Source of the DNA: Mycobacterium sp.
GTDB taxonomy: Bacteria > Actinomycetota > Actinomycetes > Mycobacteriales > Mycobacteriaceae
Reading direction: 5' to 3'
Length of the DNA stretch: 56,117 nt
NCBI GenBank assembly: GCA_011620645.1
Contig: WOYS01000057.1
Span: forward strand, 4,388-60,504
In this document: positions 8,363-16,327 of the stretch, in pieces
Numbering within the stretch: position 1 is the first letter of the stretch
Layout: the number at the start of each line of letters is the position of its first letter
The notes under the pieces: model-generated
What the model saw: the letters and a program-made list of their open reading frames with translations, nothing else
What the model was told of the DNA's origin: nothing
Databases searched by the model: none
Position numbers and translations under genes: made by a program

Positions 8363-9260
8363 TTCCGATGAAATCCAGAATGTGTGCGGCCGTGGCATCG
8401 GCCTGGTCGAGCTGCAGGAAGTGACCGCCGCCGGTCACCACGTGGGCCGCACTTCCGGCGGGCAGCACCCGCCGCACCCACTCGGTGTATTCCGTTGCAA
8501 TGCAACCATCGTCGGTGCCGTGCAGGTACAGCGTCGACAGGGCCGGCGCGGAGAGCCAATGCTGCTGCAGCTCGGCATATTTCGCCGGCGGGCGGCTGTT
8601 ACGGACCATCGCCCGGTAGTAGCCCAGCGCCGCACTCCAGCGCTCCGGCGCTCCGATCGCGTCGAGCACCAGGCGCACATCCTCGCCGCCGTCATACCCC
8701 GGCGACCAGTCGCGCCACAACTTGGGCACCACCCTGCCCGCGGACCGCTCTGGCAGCCAGGGCAACTGGAAGAACATAATGTACCAGCTGCGCAACAACT
8801 GGCGCGGGAGGAGCGCCGCCAGCCGGCCGGCATCCGATACCCGACCCAGCGGGCGGAACGACGCCAGCGGTGGCACCGACATGATGACGGCCTTGTCGAA
8901 AGGGTTGTCGGGCATGGCTGCCAGCCCGGCACCGGCGATGGCACCCCAGTCGTGACCGATGATGACATCGCGTCCGGTGGGGCCTGCCGCATCGAGCACC
9001 CGCAGGGCGTCATCCATCAGCGCACCGACGTGATAGCTCCCCTGCGCGGACAGCGATGACGGCGCATAACCGCGCATGAACGGGGCCACGACCCGCCAGC
9101 CGGCATCGGCCAGCTGCGGCGCCACCTTGCGCCAGCCGTGTGCGGTGTCGGGAAATCCGTGCAGGCACACCGCAACCGGAGAATCGGTGGCATCCCAACC
9201 GCCCCACGTCAGCGCGCGCAACGTGACGTCATCGGTGGCGACTTCGATCTGGCCGGTCAT
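8352..9260 (-). CDS. Alpha/beta hydrolase, epoxide-hydrolase-like
   Basis: A 302-residue alpha/beta-hydrolase fold enzyme. The HGFPD oxyanion motif is at about 34-38, the nucleophile is an Asp (D104 in IGHDWGA) rather than Ser, and the distal acid (GTDDG) and His (GGGHFLQ) are present. An Asp nucleophile with HGxP is the epoxide hydrolase or haloalkane dehalogenase signature; a Trp directly after the Asp fits both. It overlaps the WS/DGAT-like gene downstream, suggesting both act on the same lipid class. The upstream neighbour, an Mce-associated gene, ends 11 bp later on the same strand and may belong to the same transcript. Confidence 0.85.
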   Translation of the reverse strand: MTGQIEVATDDVTLRALTWGGWDATDSPVAVCLHGFPDTAHGWRKVAPQLADAGWRVVAPFMRGYAPSSLSAQGSYHVGALMDDALRVLDAAGPTGRDVIIGHDWGAIAGAGLAAMPDNPFDKAVIMSVPPLASFRPLGRVSDAGRLAALLPRQLLRSWYIMFFQLPWLPERSAGRVVPKLWRDWSPGYDGGEDVRLVLDAIGAPERWSAALGYYRAMVRNSRPPAKYAELQQHWLSAPALSTLYLHGTDDGCIATEYTEWVRRVLPAGSAAHVVTGGGHFLQLDQADATAAHILDFIGSAG

Positions 9261-9270
9261 CTCGGGTCGA

Positions 9271-9903
9271 TTATACCGGATCGAAACCGGAGATCAGCCA
9301 GCGGCCGCCGTCCTTTTCCAGCGTGACCCGCACACTGGAGCCGGTGTCGGTCGGCGCGTCTGCTCCGACCACCACGGTCTGGTTGACGAACACCAGCACG
9401 ACCGCCCGATTGGGTTCGGCAGACACCGACGCCGCCGCCGGAACCGTTGCCACCGAAGAGATCCGTCTCTCCTTGGCGCCCGGGATCACCACATCGTCGG
9501 TCAGATCGGTATAGGCCTGCGCGAAATCTCCGGTCAGCAGCCCACGGGCATCGGTGAGCTGCTGTTCCACCGTGTCCGGCTTGTAGGACAGCAGCGCGAT
9601 CGTGCTGTCCTTAGCGACCTGGAGGGACTCGATGCGCGCGGTGTCCCCGTCGCGCACCGAATTGTCCTGCCACTTCAGGAAACCGGCACCCAGCGCGAGC
9701 ACCAGGGCCAGGCCCGGCAGGATGCCATAGGCGAGCACCCGCGGCCACTCGATCGAGCGCTTCTCCGGTGCGGGGGTGACGGCGACCTCTTCGGTCGGCT
9801 CGGGAGCCTCGGCATCGTCGACCTCATCCAGTTCGACGGCGCCGGATTCGGCGTCGGTCACCTCTGGTTCGGTGGTATCGGGCTCAGTCTTCTTGTCGGT
9901 CAC
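9271..9903 (-). CDS. Mce-associated membrane protein (Mam family), second of pair
   Basis: A 210-residue protein with an acidic cytoplasmic N-terminus (about 1-50), a single membrane helix (VLAYGILPGLALVLALGAGF, about 55-76) and a periplasmic NTF2-like domain in which DARGLLTGDFAQAYTDL and RWLISGFDPV match the Mce-associated proteins that follow mce operons. Such Mam/Orphaned Mam proteins stabilise Mce lipid-import complexes. GTG 9903 overlaps the stop of the upstream Mam gene by four bases (GTGA), so both subunits are probably made together. Confidence 0.85.
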   Translation of the reverse strand: MTDKKTEPDTTEPEVTDAESGAVELDEVDDAEAPEPTEEVAVTPAPEKRSIEWPRVLAYGILPGLALVLALGAGFLKWQDNSVRDGDTARIESLQVAKDSTIALLSYKPDTVEQQLTDARGLLTGDFAQAYTDLTDDVVIPGAKERRISSVATVPAAASVSAEPNRAVVLVFVNQTVVVGADAPTDTGSSVRVTLEKDGGRWLISGFDPV

Positions 9904-10595
9904 GGCACGAACTCCACGTTGGAAACCTTCACCTGTTCATCGCCCACATCCTGGGCGGTGATGCGCATCCGCCACGCCCGCGGCTGCTGCTCGGCTGCAC
10001 CGGCATTGGATATCTCGACGGTCACCGCCACCAGAACCTGCGCCTCGTTGTCGGACTCTGATTCCAGGCCCGCCTCGGTCACCGTCCCGACGGATTTCGA
10101 CTGCATCTGCTTGACGACTTCGATGAACGGGCCCGAACGCTGCTGGAAATCGTCGTAGAAGGTGCCGGTCGCGGAGTCCAGGATGCGCTGGACATCGGCC
10201 TCTGCCTGCTCGAAGTTGATGGTGGTGAGATTCAGCGCACCCTGGCGGGCCACCTGGAGAAACAGCTGGCGTTGCGCCTCGAGATTCCGCGATTCGCAGG
10301 TACGGAATCCGAGCCAGCCGACCAGGCCCGCCAGCGCGACCACCATCACGAGCCCGACGATCGTCGCCAGCCGGACATGCGAGATCCCGGGCTTGGCGGT
10401 CTCATCGGCGATCGCGTCTTCCGCTGCGGCACCGTGTTCAGCTGCAGCACCGTCTTCCGCTGCGGCGTCGAAGTCTTCCGCTGCGGCGTCGAAGTCCTCG
10501 ATATCTGCGGCGTCTTCGGCGATTTCAGCGGATACGGATTCAGCGGATACGGACTCGCCCACTTCCCCGGCGGGGGTAGCAGCATCGTCTGCCAT
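9900..10595 (-). CDS. Mce-associated membrane protein (Mam family), first of pair
   Basis: A 231-residue single-pass protein: an acidic, Ala/Asp/Glu-rich N-terminal 70 residues, a helix at about 76-96 (LATIVGLVMVVALAGLVGWL), then the family pattern LNLTTINFEQAEADVQRILD and TGTFYDDFQQR. The acidic region contains two internal duplications, SVSAE twice and EDFDAAA twice, matching perfect 15-bp and 21-bp tandem repeats in the DNA. In intact mce operons two such genes follow mceF; here only the tail of an mce gene lies upstream, so this pair is likely an orphan remnant of a lost mce operon. Confidence 0.85.
   Translation of the reverse strand: MADDAATPAGEVGESVSAESVSAEIAEDAADIEDFDAAAEDFDAAAEDGAAAEHGAAAEDAIADETAKPGISHVRLATIVGLVMVVALAGLVGWLGFRTCESRNLEAQRQLFLQVARQGALNLTTINFEQAEADVQRILDSATGTFYDDFQQRSGPFIEVVKQMQSKSVGTVTEAGLESESDNEAQVLVAVTVEISNAGAAEQQPRAWRMRITAQDVGDEQVKVSNVEFVP
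10454..10553. repeat. In-frame 21-bp and 15-bp tandem duplications in a coding region
   Basis: CTTCCGCTGCGGCGTCGAAGT-type 21-base units occur at 10454-10474 and 10475-10495, and a 15-base unit TTCAGCGGATACGGA occurs at 10524-10538 and 10539-10553. Both are exact and keep the frame, producing repeated acidic peptides in the cytoplasmic arm of the Mam protein. Confidence 0.9.
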
Positions 10596-10642
10596 GTTTG
10601 CTCCTCGTTCGCGGTGCGGGCCAGGTTCGACTGTGTGTCGAC

Positions 10643-10881
10643 CTACTCGCCCGGTCCAACGTACGTGCCACTGGCCGGGTCGTATTCAGCGGCTGCGACC
10701 GGCGGCGGTTCCGGGGCCGGCGCCGGAACCGTTTCTGCAGGTGATGTCCCGGGTCGCAGCCAAGGAATGGCCTGTCCCGACATTGTCGCGTTCGGGTCAC
10801 CCAAGTGTGTTGACGTCCATCGGCACCGTGGTGCGGTCGAGCAGGATGATATCGGTAGGGCGAGCCAAGTTGCTGCGCAGG
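10643..10881 (-). pseudogene. Truncated, frameshifted tail of an mce gene
   Basis: The minus strand encodes the typical end of an Mce protein: LRSNLARPTDIILLDRTTVP from about 10881, then, after a one-base frame change, ATMSGQAIPWLRPGTSP, a Pro/Ala stretch and EYDPASGTYVGPGE before TAG at 10643-10645. The frame break is one extra G in the run at about 10800 (LG followed by TGA instead of LGDPNA). Everything upstream of the ARPTDIILLD segment is missing; at that edge begins a 16-bp tandem repeat. This is what remains of a mce operon whose two Mam genes still follow it. Confidence 0.75.
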
Positions 10882-10882
10882 A

Positions 10883-10925
10883 GGGACCTCACGTAGTAGG
10901 GACCTCACGTAGTAGGGACCTTACG
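10883..10925. repeat. 16-bp tandem repeat, 2.6 copies, at the mce deletion edge
   Basis: GGGACCTCACGTAGTA occurs exactly at 10883-10898 and 10899-10914, followed by a partial copy GGGACCTTACG that runs into the tetR stop codon. The repeat marks the junction where the mce gene is cut off, and the partial third copy overlaps the 3' end of the next gene, suggesting that the unit was copied from the tetR terminus. Confidence 0.85.
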
Positions 10926-11541
10926 CTTTGCCGACGACGCCGAGCGCACGCACCGCGAACCCCTCCACGCGGGCCCTGGACAGCCGGATCTGAGCCGGAT
11001 CGAAGATCCTCGCCGAGGTGAGTTCGCGGCTCACCAGGGCCGCGATCGCAATGGCATCCGATTCTGGTTGGGCCAACGGGAAAGCTCCCGCTGCCTGTCC
11101 GGCTCGCAGAATGGTTGCCAGCGACGTTTCCCGGCGCGTGCGGGACAGCTCCCGTGCCTCCCGGTAACCCTTGGCCGACCGCATCTCGTCGCAGTCGAGC
11201 ACGGCGAGGTAACGGTGCAGGTCGGTATCGCTGGCCAGGGTGAACATCTTCTCCAGCCACGCGCGCAGCTGCTCGAGCGGGTCCGGCGAGCCGGCGACGG
11301 CGATCTCGTCGAGCGCCCCAGCGATTCGCTCGGTCACCTGGTCCAGCATCGCCAGGAAGAGGTCGCCCTTGGACTGGAAATGTCGGTAGAAGGCACGACC
11401 GGAGACTTCGGCGTGCGCCAGGATGGCAGATACGGGCAACGGGGTCTCGTGCGGTTCGGCCAGGCACTGGAAGGTAGCCTCGACAATGCGGTCCCGCTCT
11501 TCGGCGCTGAAGTCCGTCGTTGGCACTGGTTGCACGGCCAC
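10921..11541 (-). CDS. TetR-family transcriptional regulator
   Basis: A 206-residue regulator with an N-terminal helix-turn-helix (RIVEATFQCLAE, then AILAHAEVSGRAFYRHFQSK, about 15-60) and a helical C-terminal domain whose sequence is not diagnostic of a ligand. GTG 11541 (VAVQPVPTTDF) is the likeliest start; GTG 11535 is also possible. It is divergent from the alpha/beta hydrolase at 11632 across about 90 bp, the usual arrangement for a local repressor. The stop TAA at 10921-10923 lies in a tandem repeat shared with the mce deletion scar. Confidence 0.85.
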   Translation of the reverse strand: MAVQPVPTTDFSAEERDRIVEATFQCLAEPHETPLPVSAILAHAEVSGRAFYRHFQSKGDLFLAMLDQVTERIAGALDEIAVAGSPDPLEQLRAWLEKMFTLASDTDLHRYLAVLDCDEMRSAKGYREARELSRTRRETSLATILRAGQAAGAFPLAQPESDAIAIAALVSRELTSARIFDPAQIRLSRARVEGFAVRALGVVGKA

Positions 11542-11631
11542 CAAGTCTAGAGATATCCGCGGTAGCGGGCCGTCACCAACCCTGGACGGCAGATCAGTAA
11601 AGTGATCCGCGAGACCGGCGAGAGGATGCCT

Positions 11632-12495
11632 GTGAGTATGGCCAAGAGCGCACCGCAGACCGTAACGTTCCGCGGCGTCGACGACCTCGCACTGGTCGGC
11701 GACGAGTGGAATCGGGATACCACGACCGAGGCGTCGGGGCCGACCGTCCTGATGTTGCACGGCGGCGGTCAGAACCGGCACTCCTGGAAGAACACCGGCC
11801 AGATCCTCGCCGACCACGGTCTGCATGTCATCGCGCTGGACAGCCGCGGGCACGGTGACAGCGACCGCTCTCCGACCGCCAGCTACGACGTGGAGACGCT
11901 GAGCTCCGACATCCTGCAGGTGCTCTACCAGATCGGTAGGCCCGTTGTACTGGTCGGCGCCAGCATGGGCGGACTGACCGGCATCCAGGCCGCGTACGAG
12001 GCCGGCCCGGAACTGGTGACCAAGCTGATCCTCGTCGACGTGGTGCCACGGTTCGAGAAGGACGGCAGTGCCCGCATCCGCGACTTCATGTTCAACCACG
12101 TCCACGGTTTCGATTCGCTGGAGCAGGCCGCGGACGCGATCGCGGCGTATCTGCCGCACCGGCCCAAGCCCCGCAGCACCGAGGGCCTGAAGAAGAACCT
12201 CCGGCTGCGCGACGGCCGCTGGTACTGGCATTGGGATCCGGCGTTCCTCACCAAACCGGGCGACGACCCCCTCGTCCGCGCGGACAAGCTTGAGGCCGCC
12301 GCGATGAATCTGACGGTGCCGATCCTGTTGATCCGCGGCAAGTTGTCCGATGTGGTTTCCGAGCAGGGGGTGCGCGACTTCCTGGAGAAGGTGCCCCATG
12401 CCGAGTTCGTCGAGTTGTCCGAGGCAGGCCATACCGCCGCCGGCGATGACAACGACGCGTTCACCGATCTCGTCGTCGGGTTCATCGGCAAGTAA
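11632..12495 (+). CDS. Alpha/beta hydrolase (Ser-nucleophile)
   Basis: A 287-residue alpha/beta-hydrolase: HGGG oxyanion loop at about 43-46, DSRGHGDSD after strand 4, nucleophile S111 in VGASMGG, the distal Asp in GKLSDVV and the His in EAGHTAAGDD. A Ser nucleophile points to esterase, lipase or peroxidase-like C-C hydrolase chemistry, unlike the Asp-type hydrolase at 8352. GTG 11632 has GAGAGG six bases upstream; ATG 11638 (MAKSAPQTVTF) is the alternative. It is divergent from a TetR regulator that probably controls it. The 3' neighbour starts 9 bp on and could be cotranscribed. Confidence 0.85.
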   Translation: MSMAKSAPQTVTFRGVDDLALVGDEWNRDTTTEASGPTVLMLHGGGQNRHSWKNTGQILADHGLHVIALDSRGHGDSDRSPTASYDVETLSSDILQVLYQIGRPVVLVGASMGGLTGIQAAYEAGPELVTKLILVDVVPRFEKDGSARIRDFMFNHVHGFDSLEQAADAIAAYLPHRPKPRSTEGLKKNLRLRDGRWYWHWDPAFLTKPGDDPLVRADKLEAAAMNLTVPILLIRGKLSDVVSEQGVRDFLEKVPHAEFVELSEAGHTAAGDDNDAFTDLVVGFIGK

Positions 12496-12503
12496 CCGAC
12501 GGC

Positions 12504-15398
12504 ATGGCCGGCCATACCTCTGGTTGCTCGGGATTTAACTTCCTGGACCAACCAGCCCTACCGGCACCACAGGTCAGCGAACAGCAGGCCGCCGAGTTGC
12601 TGGCGTCCAGGTACGGATCCCGCGGCACGGTGAAATCCCTTGGTAGTCAGCAGGACTGCAACTTTCTGGTGTTCGAGGACGGCGCACCGGCAGCGGTGCT
12701 GAAGATCGCCAACCCGGCTTTCACCGACACCGAACTATCGGCCCAGGACGCCGCGGCAGAGCTGATCGCGCGCGCCGAACCCGAGTTGCGGGTCGCGACC
12801 CCGTTGCCCACCAGCGGCGGCGAGCCACCCGGCGCCCCTGCATGTCCCGTCGCTTCGCTCGCCCACGTCCGACTTCTGCCCTATCTGGCCGGCGGAACCC
12901 TCACCGAGCGCGGCTATCTGTCTCCGGCTGTCGTCGCGGCGATGGGCGATCTCGCCGGCCGGGTGAGCCTGGCGCTGTCCGGGTTCAGCCACCCCGGGCT
13001 CGATCGGATCCTGCAGTGGGATCTGCGGTACGGCAACGACGTGGTCACCGAACTCATCTCGCACGTGCCGCGCCGGGGCGAGGAGATCCAGGCCGCTGCC
13101 CTGCAGGCATGGTCGAGGATCGCACCGCTGGCCGACGAACTGCCGCGCCAGGCGGTGCATTTGGATCTGACCGACGCCAATTTGGTCGCCGGGGCCTCGG
13201 TTCTGCCCGACGGCATCATCGACTTCGGTGACCTGTCGGACACCTGGGCGGTGTCCGAGCTGGCGATCACGCTGTCCTCGGTGCTCGGCCACCCCGGTAG
13301 CGACCCGACGTCGATCCTGCCCGGCATCAAGGCATTCCACGCGATGCGCCCGTTGCACCCGGCCGAGGCGAAGGTGCTGTGGCCGCTGCTGGTGTTGCGC
13401 GCCGCGGTGCTGATCGTCAGCGGCGCCCAGCAGGCCGAGCTGGACCCCGACAACGCCTACGTCACCGAGCATTCCGATGATGAATGGCGGATGTTCGCCC
13501 AGGCCACCTCCGTACCGATGGACGTCATGACCGCGTTGATCGTGACCGAACTCGGCTTGGCACCGGCCGCCCCCGAGGTGCAGATCGAGGGCCGTCTGAT
13601 CTCCGGTCTGGATCCCGAAACTGTGGTGACGCTGGATCTTTCGGATACCTTTACTTTGGATGGGGAAGACGCACTGGCCGCGGCGGCGGTGCGCGATGGC
13701 GCCGCGCTGGTGATCACCCGGTTCGGCCGTCCGCGGCTGAGCCTGGCGCCCCTGCTGTCGGCGAACAGCCCGGCCGTCGTCGAGACCGGAATCGGCCTGT
13801 GGTCGGCGTCGACGACCAGGGTGCTGGCGCCGTGGGACGGCGAGGTGGTGCAGCGTTCCGATGATCGGATCACGTTGCGCGGTCTGGATTTCGAACTGAC
13901 CTTGACCGGCGTCGAGTCCAGCACGGCCCCGGGCCATGTGCAGGCCGGTGAGCATCTCGGGGTGATCGGGCAAGGCCGGTGGACCCAGTTGGCGGTGCGA
14001 CCGACCGGCGCACCGGTGGCGCCGCAGTTCACCACCGCCGAGCTGGCACCGGGCTGGCTGGCGCTGTGCCGGGATCCCCGAGCCGTTCTCGGGCTCGACG
14101 AACTCACCGACGAGCCACAGCGCGACCTGCTGGAGCGCCGCGATGACAGCTTCGCCAAGGTGCAGGAGCGGTATTACCGCGATCCGCCGCAGATCGAACG
14201 CGGCCATCGCCACTACCTGATGTCGACCGCGGGCCGGGTGTATCTGGACATGGTCAACAACGTCACCGTGCTCGGCCACGCTCACCCACGGGTGGCCGAC
14301 GCGGCATCGGCACAGTTGCGCAGGCTGAATACCAACTCGCGGTTCAATTACTCGGCGGTTGTCGAGTTCAGCGAGCGAATCGCCGCCACCCTGCCCGCCG
14401 AGCTGGACACCGTGTTCCTGGTCAATTCCGGTTCCGAGGCAAGCGATCTCGCGATCCGGCTGGCCACCGCGGCAACCGGATGCCGCGATGTGATCGCCGT
14501 GCGTGAGGCTTACCACGGCTGGACGTATGCCACCGATGCGGTGTCCACGTCGACGGCCGACAACCCGAACGCGCTGGCCACCCGCCCGGACTGGGTGCAC
14601 ACCGTCGAATCGCCGAACAGCTTCCGGGGCAAGTACCGCGGCGCCGAGGCGCACCGGTATGCCACCGAGGCCGTGACCCAGATCGAGGAACTGTCGGCCA
14701 AGGGGTGTCCGCCCGCCGCGTTCATCTGTGAGCCCGTGTACGGCAATGCCGGCGGGATGGCCCTGCCCGACGGGTATCTGCAGCAGGTGTACGCCGCGGT
14801 CCGTGCGGCCGGCGGACTGGCCATCGCCGATGAGGTGCAGGTCGGGTACGGTCGGCTGGGTCAGTGGTTCTGGGGTTTCCCGCAGCAGCAGGTAGTGCCC
14901 GATATCGTGTCGGTCGCCAAGGCCACCGGAAACGGTTACCCGCTGGGCGCGGTCATCACCACCCGCGCGATCGCCGACGCGTTCCGGTCACAGGGCTACT
15001 TCTTCTCCTCCACCGGCGGTAGTCCGCTGTCCTGCGTGATCGGCCTGACCGTGCTCGATGTGCTGCGCGACGAGGGCCTGCAGGACAACGCGCTGCGGGT
15101 CGGCGAGTACCTCAAGACCCGACTGCTGGCCCTGCGCGACAAACATCCGATCGTGGGCACCGTGCACGGTATGGGCCTGTATCTGGGCGTGGAATTGATC
15201 CGCGATGCCACCACGCTGGAGCCGGCCACCGAGGAGACTATCGCGATCTGCGAGCGCATGCTGGAACTCGGGGTGATCATCCAGCCGACCGGTGATCACC
15301 AGAACATCCTGAAGACCAAGCCGCCGTTGTGCATTGACATCGCCGGCGCGGATTTCTACGTCGACACCCTCGACCGGGTGCTCAGCGAGGGTTTCTAA
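12504..15398 (+). CDS. Trifunctional-looking fusion: APH-type kinase, beta-barrel, class III PLP enzyme
   Basis: A 964-residue three-part protein. Residues about 20-345 form an aminoglycoside-phosphotransferase/choline-kinase fold: ATP-binding Lys in AVLKIAN, catalytic HLDLTDAN (H219, D221, N226) and metal-binding IDFGD (D240). Residues about 365-540 are a beta-rich region with VLAPWDGEVV and HLGVIGQG, resembling an M23/lysostaphin barrel but without its zinc ligands. Residues about 545-964 are a class III aminotransferase-fold enzyme (VNSGSEASDLAIRLA, IADEVQVGYGRLG, PLP lysine K806 in VAKATGNGYP). The PLP part resembles the human ethanolamine-phosphate and 5-phosphohydroxylysine phospho-lyases, and the kinase part hydroxylysine kinase, so a kinase feeding a phospho-lyase is my inference. 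Similar long fusions occur in proteobacteria. ATG 12504 lacks a clear ribosome site. Confidence 0.85.
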   Translation: MAGHTSGCSGFNFLDQPALPAPQVSEQQAAELLASRYGSRGTVKSLGSQQDCNFLVFEDGAPAAVLKIANPAFTDTELSAQDAAAELIARAEPELRVATPLPTSGGEPPGAPACPVASLAHVRLLPYLAGGTLTERGYLSPAVVAAMGDLAGRVSLALSGFSHPGLDRILQWDLRYGNDVVTELISHVPRRGEEIQAAALQAWSRIAPLADELPRQAVHLDLTDANLVAGASVLPDGIIDFGDLSDTWAVSELAITLSSVLGHPGSDPTSILPGIKAFHAMRPLHPAEAKVLWPLLVLRAAVLIVSGAQQAELDPDNAYVTEHSDDEWRMFAQATSVPMDVMTALIVTELGLAPAAPEVQIEGRLISGLDPETVVTLDLSDTFTLDGEDALAAAAVRDGAALVITRFGRPRLSLAPLLSANSPAVVETGIGLWSASTTRVLAPWDGEVVQRSDDRITLRGLDFELTLTGVESSTAPGHVQAGEHLGVIGQGRWTQLAVRPTGAPVAPQFTTAELAPGWLALCRDPRAVLGLDELTDEPQRDLLERRDDSFAKVQERYYRDPPQIERGHRHYLMSTAGRVYLDMVNNVTVLGHAHPRVADAASAQLRRLNTNSRFNYSAVVEFSERIAATLPAELDTVFLVNSGSEASDLAIRLATAATGCRDVIAVREAYHGWTYATDAVSTSTADNPNALATRPDWVHTVESPNSFRGKYRGAEAHRYATEAVTQIEELSAKGCPPAAFICEPVYGNAGGMALPDGYLQQVYAAVRAAGGLAIADEVQVGYGRLGQWFWGFPQQQVVPDIVSVAKATGNGYPLGAVITTRAIADAFRSQGYFFSSTGGSPLSCVIGLTVLDVLRDEGLQDNALRVGEYLKTRLLALRDKHPIVGTVHGMGLYLGVELIRDATTLEPATEETIAICERMLELGVIIQPTGDHQNILKTKPPLCIDIAGADFYVDTLDRVLSEGF

Positions 15399-15556
15399 TC
15401 CACCGCTTCAACTTCTGAGAGCCGCTGATGCAACCGGGCCCGGATGTCGTCGGGTGTGTACGCCTTGCGGATGCGTTGATCCCGCGCGACCAGTACTCCA
15501 CCGGCGACCACCCCGGCGACACCGGCCAGCCCAATCCACTTCCAGATGCCCTTCAT
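15395..15556 (-). CDS. Small single-pass membrane protein
   Basis: A 53-residue protein (start MKGIWKWIGLAGVAGVVAGG) with one N-terminal membrane helix at about 4-24 followed by a basic, helical cytoplasmic or periplasmic tail (RDQRIRKAYTPDDIRARLHQ). I do not recognise a named family. Its stop overlaps the convergent fusion gene's stop by four bases, and its start is 26 bp from the divergent NlpC/P60-like gene, so it is tightly packed and probably real. No function can be assigned. Confidence 0.65.
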   Translation of the reverse strand: MKGIWKWIGLAGVAGVVAGGVLVARDQRIRKAYTPDDIRARLHQRLSEVEAVD

Positions 15557-15582
15557 ACCCAGATTCTGCCTAAGCTGCGGTC

Positions 15583-16290
15583 GTGAATGCGAACACGGTG
15601 TCCCTGGCGCGGGCGCTGGACGAAACCCGGACCGGCGATATCTGGTTGTTCCGGGGCGGCTCCGGGCCGGACCGCGCAATTCGGGCGCTGACGAACGCGC
15701 CGGTCAACCATGTCGGGATGACGGTGGCGATCGATGATCTGCCTCCGCTGATCTGGCATGCCGAGCTGGGCCAGAAGTTGCTCGACCTGTGGACCGGCAC
15801 CCATCATCGCGGTGTGCAGCTCAACGATGCCCGCGAGGTGGTGGAGCGCTGGGTGCACGAGTACGGCCAGCGGGGCTGGTTGCGGCAGCTCAGCCCGTCC
15901 GTCACGCGCGAGCAGGAGGACAAGATGCTCAAGGTGGTCGCCCGGATGAACGGCACCGCCTTCCCGTCGATGGCGCGGCTGACGGGGCGCTGGTTGCGTG
16001 GGCGGTTGCCGATCGTCAGCGATTTCACCCGCGGGCTGCCGATCATCCACCGCAAGGTCCGCGAATCGGCCGAGCGGGACAAGCAGCGGCGCCGGTCGGC
16101 CGGGCTGGAGACGGCGTACTGCGCGGAGACGGTCGCCATCACCTACGAGGAGATGGGCCTGCTGAGCACCGAGAAGCGGGAGAACTATTTCGATCCGGGC
16201 AAGTTCTGGAGCGGTGACAGCCTGTCGCTGGCGCCCGGCTACTCGCTGACCGATGAGATCGCGGTCCTGGTGGACGGTCAGGCCGAGTAG
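15583..16290 (+). CDS. Permuted NlpC/P60 (YiiX/YebB-like) papain-fold protein
   Basis: A 235-residue protein in which the family's His strand (APVNHVGMTVAI and LIWHAEL, about 40-61) comes before the Cys helix (AYCAETVAITYEEMGLL, about 175-192), the circularly permuted order of YiiX-type NlpC/P60 proteins. No signal peptide is visible, so it is probably cytoplasmic. Members of this superfamily act as amidases, peptidases or acyl transferases on lipid or peptide substrates; the specific reaction is unknown. The start is GTG 15583. It is divergent from the 53-residue membrane protein. Confidence 0.75.
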   Translation: MNANTVSLARALDETRTGDIWLFRGGSGPDRAIRALTNAPVNHVGMTVAIDDLPPLIWHAELGQKLLDLWTGTHHRGVQLNDAREVVERWVHEYGQRGWLRQLSPSVTREQEDKMLKVVARMNGTAFPSMARLTGRWLRGRLPIVSDFTRGLPIIHRKVRESAERDKQRRRSAGLETAYCAETVAITYEEMGLLSTEKRENYFDPGKFWSGDSLSLAPGYSLTDEIAVLVDGQAE

Positions 16291-16327
16291 CGGTCATGCG
16301 CCCGAAGCGGAACTCCACCCAATTGCG

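Noticed and set aside
11542-12432. Extension of the TetR frame to a 503-codon protein
   Set aside because: The extra part is antisense to the alpha/beta hydrolase; the real TetR starts near 11541.
12735-14654. A 639-codon minus-strand frame opposite the kinase/lyase fusion
   Set aside because: Low-complexity Arg/Gly/His-rich translation with no family resemblance; the sense strand carries intact catalytic motifs.
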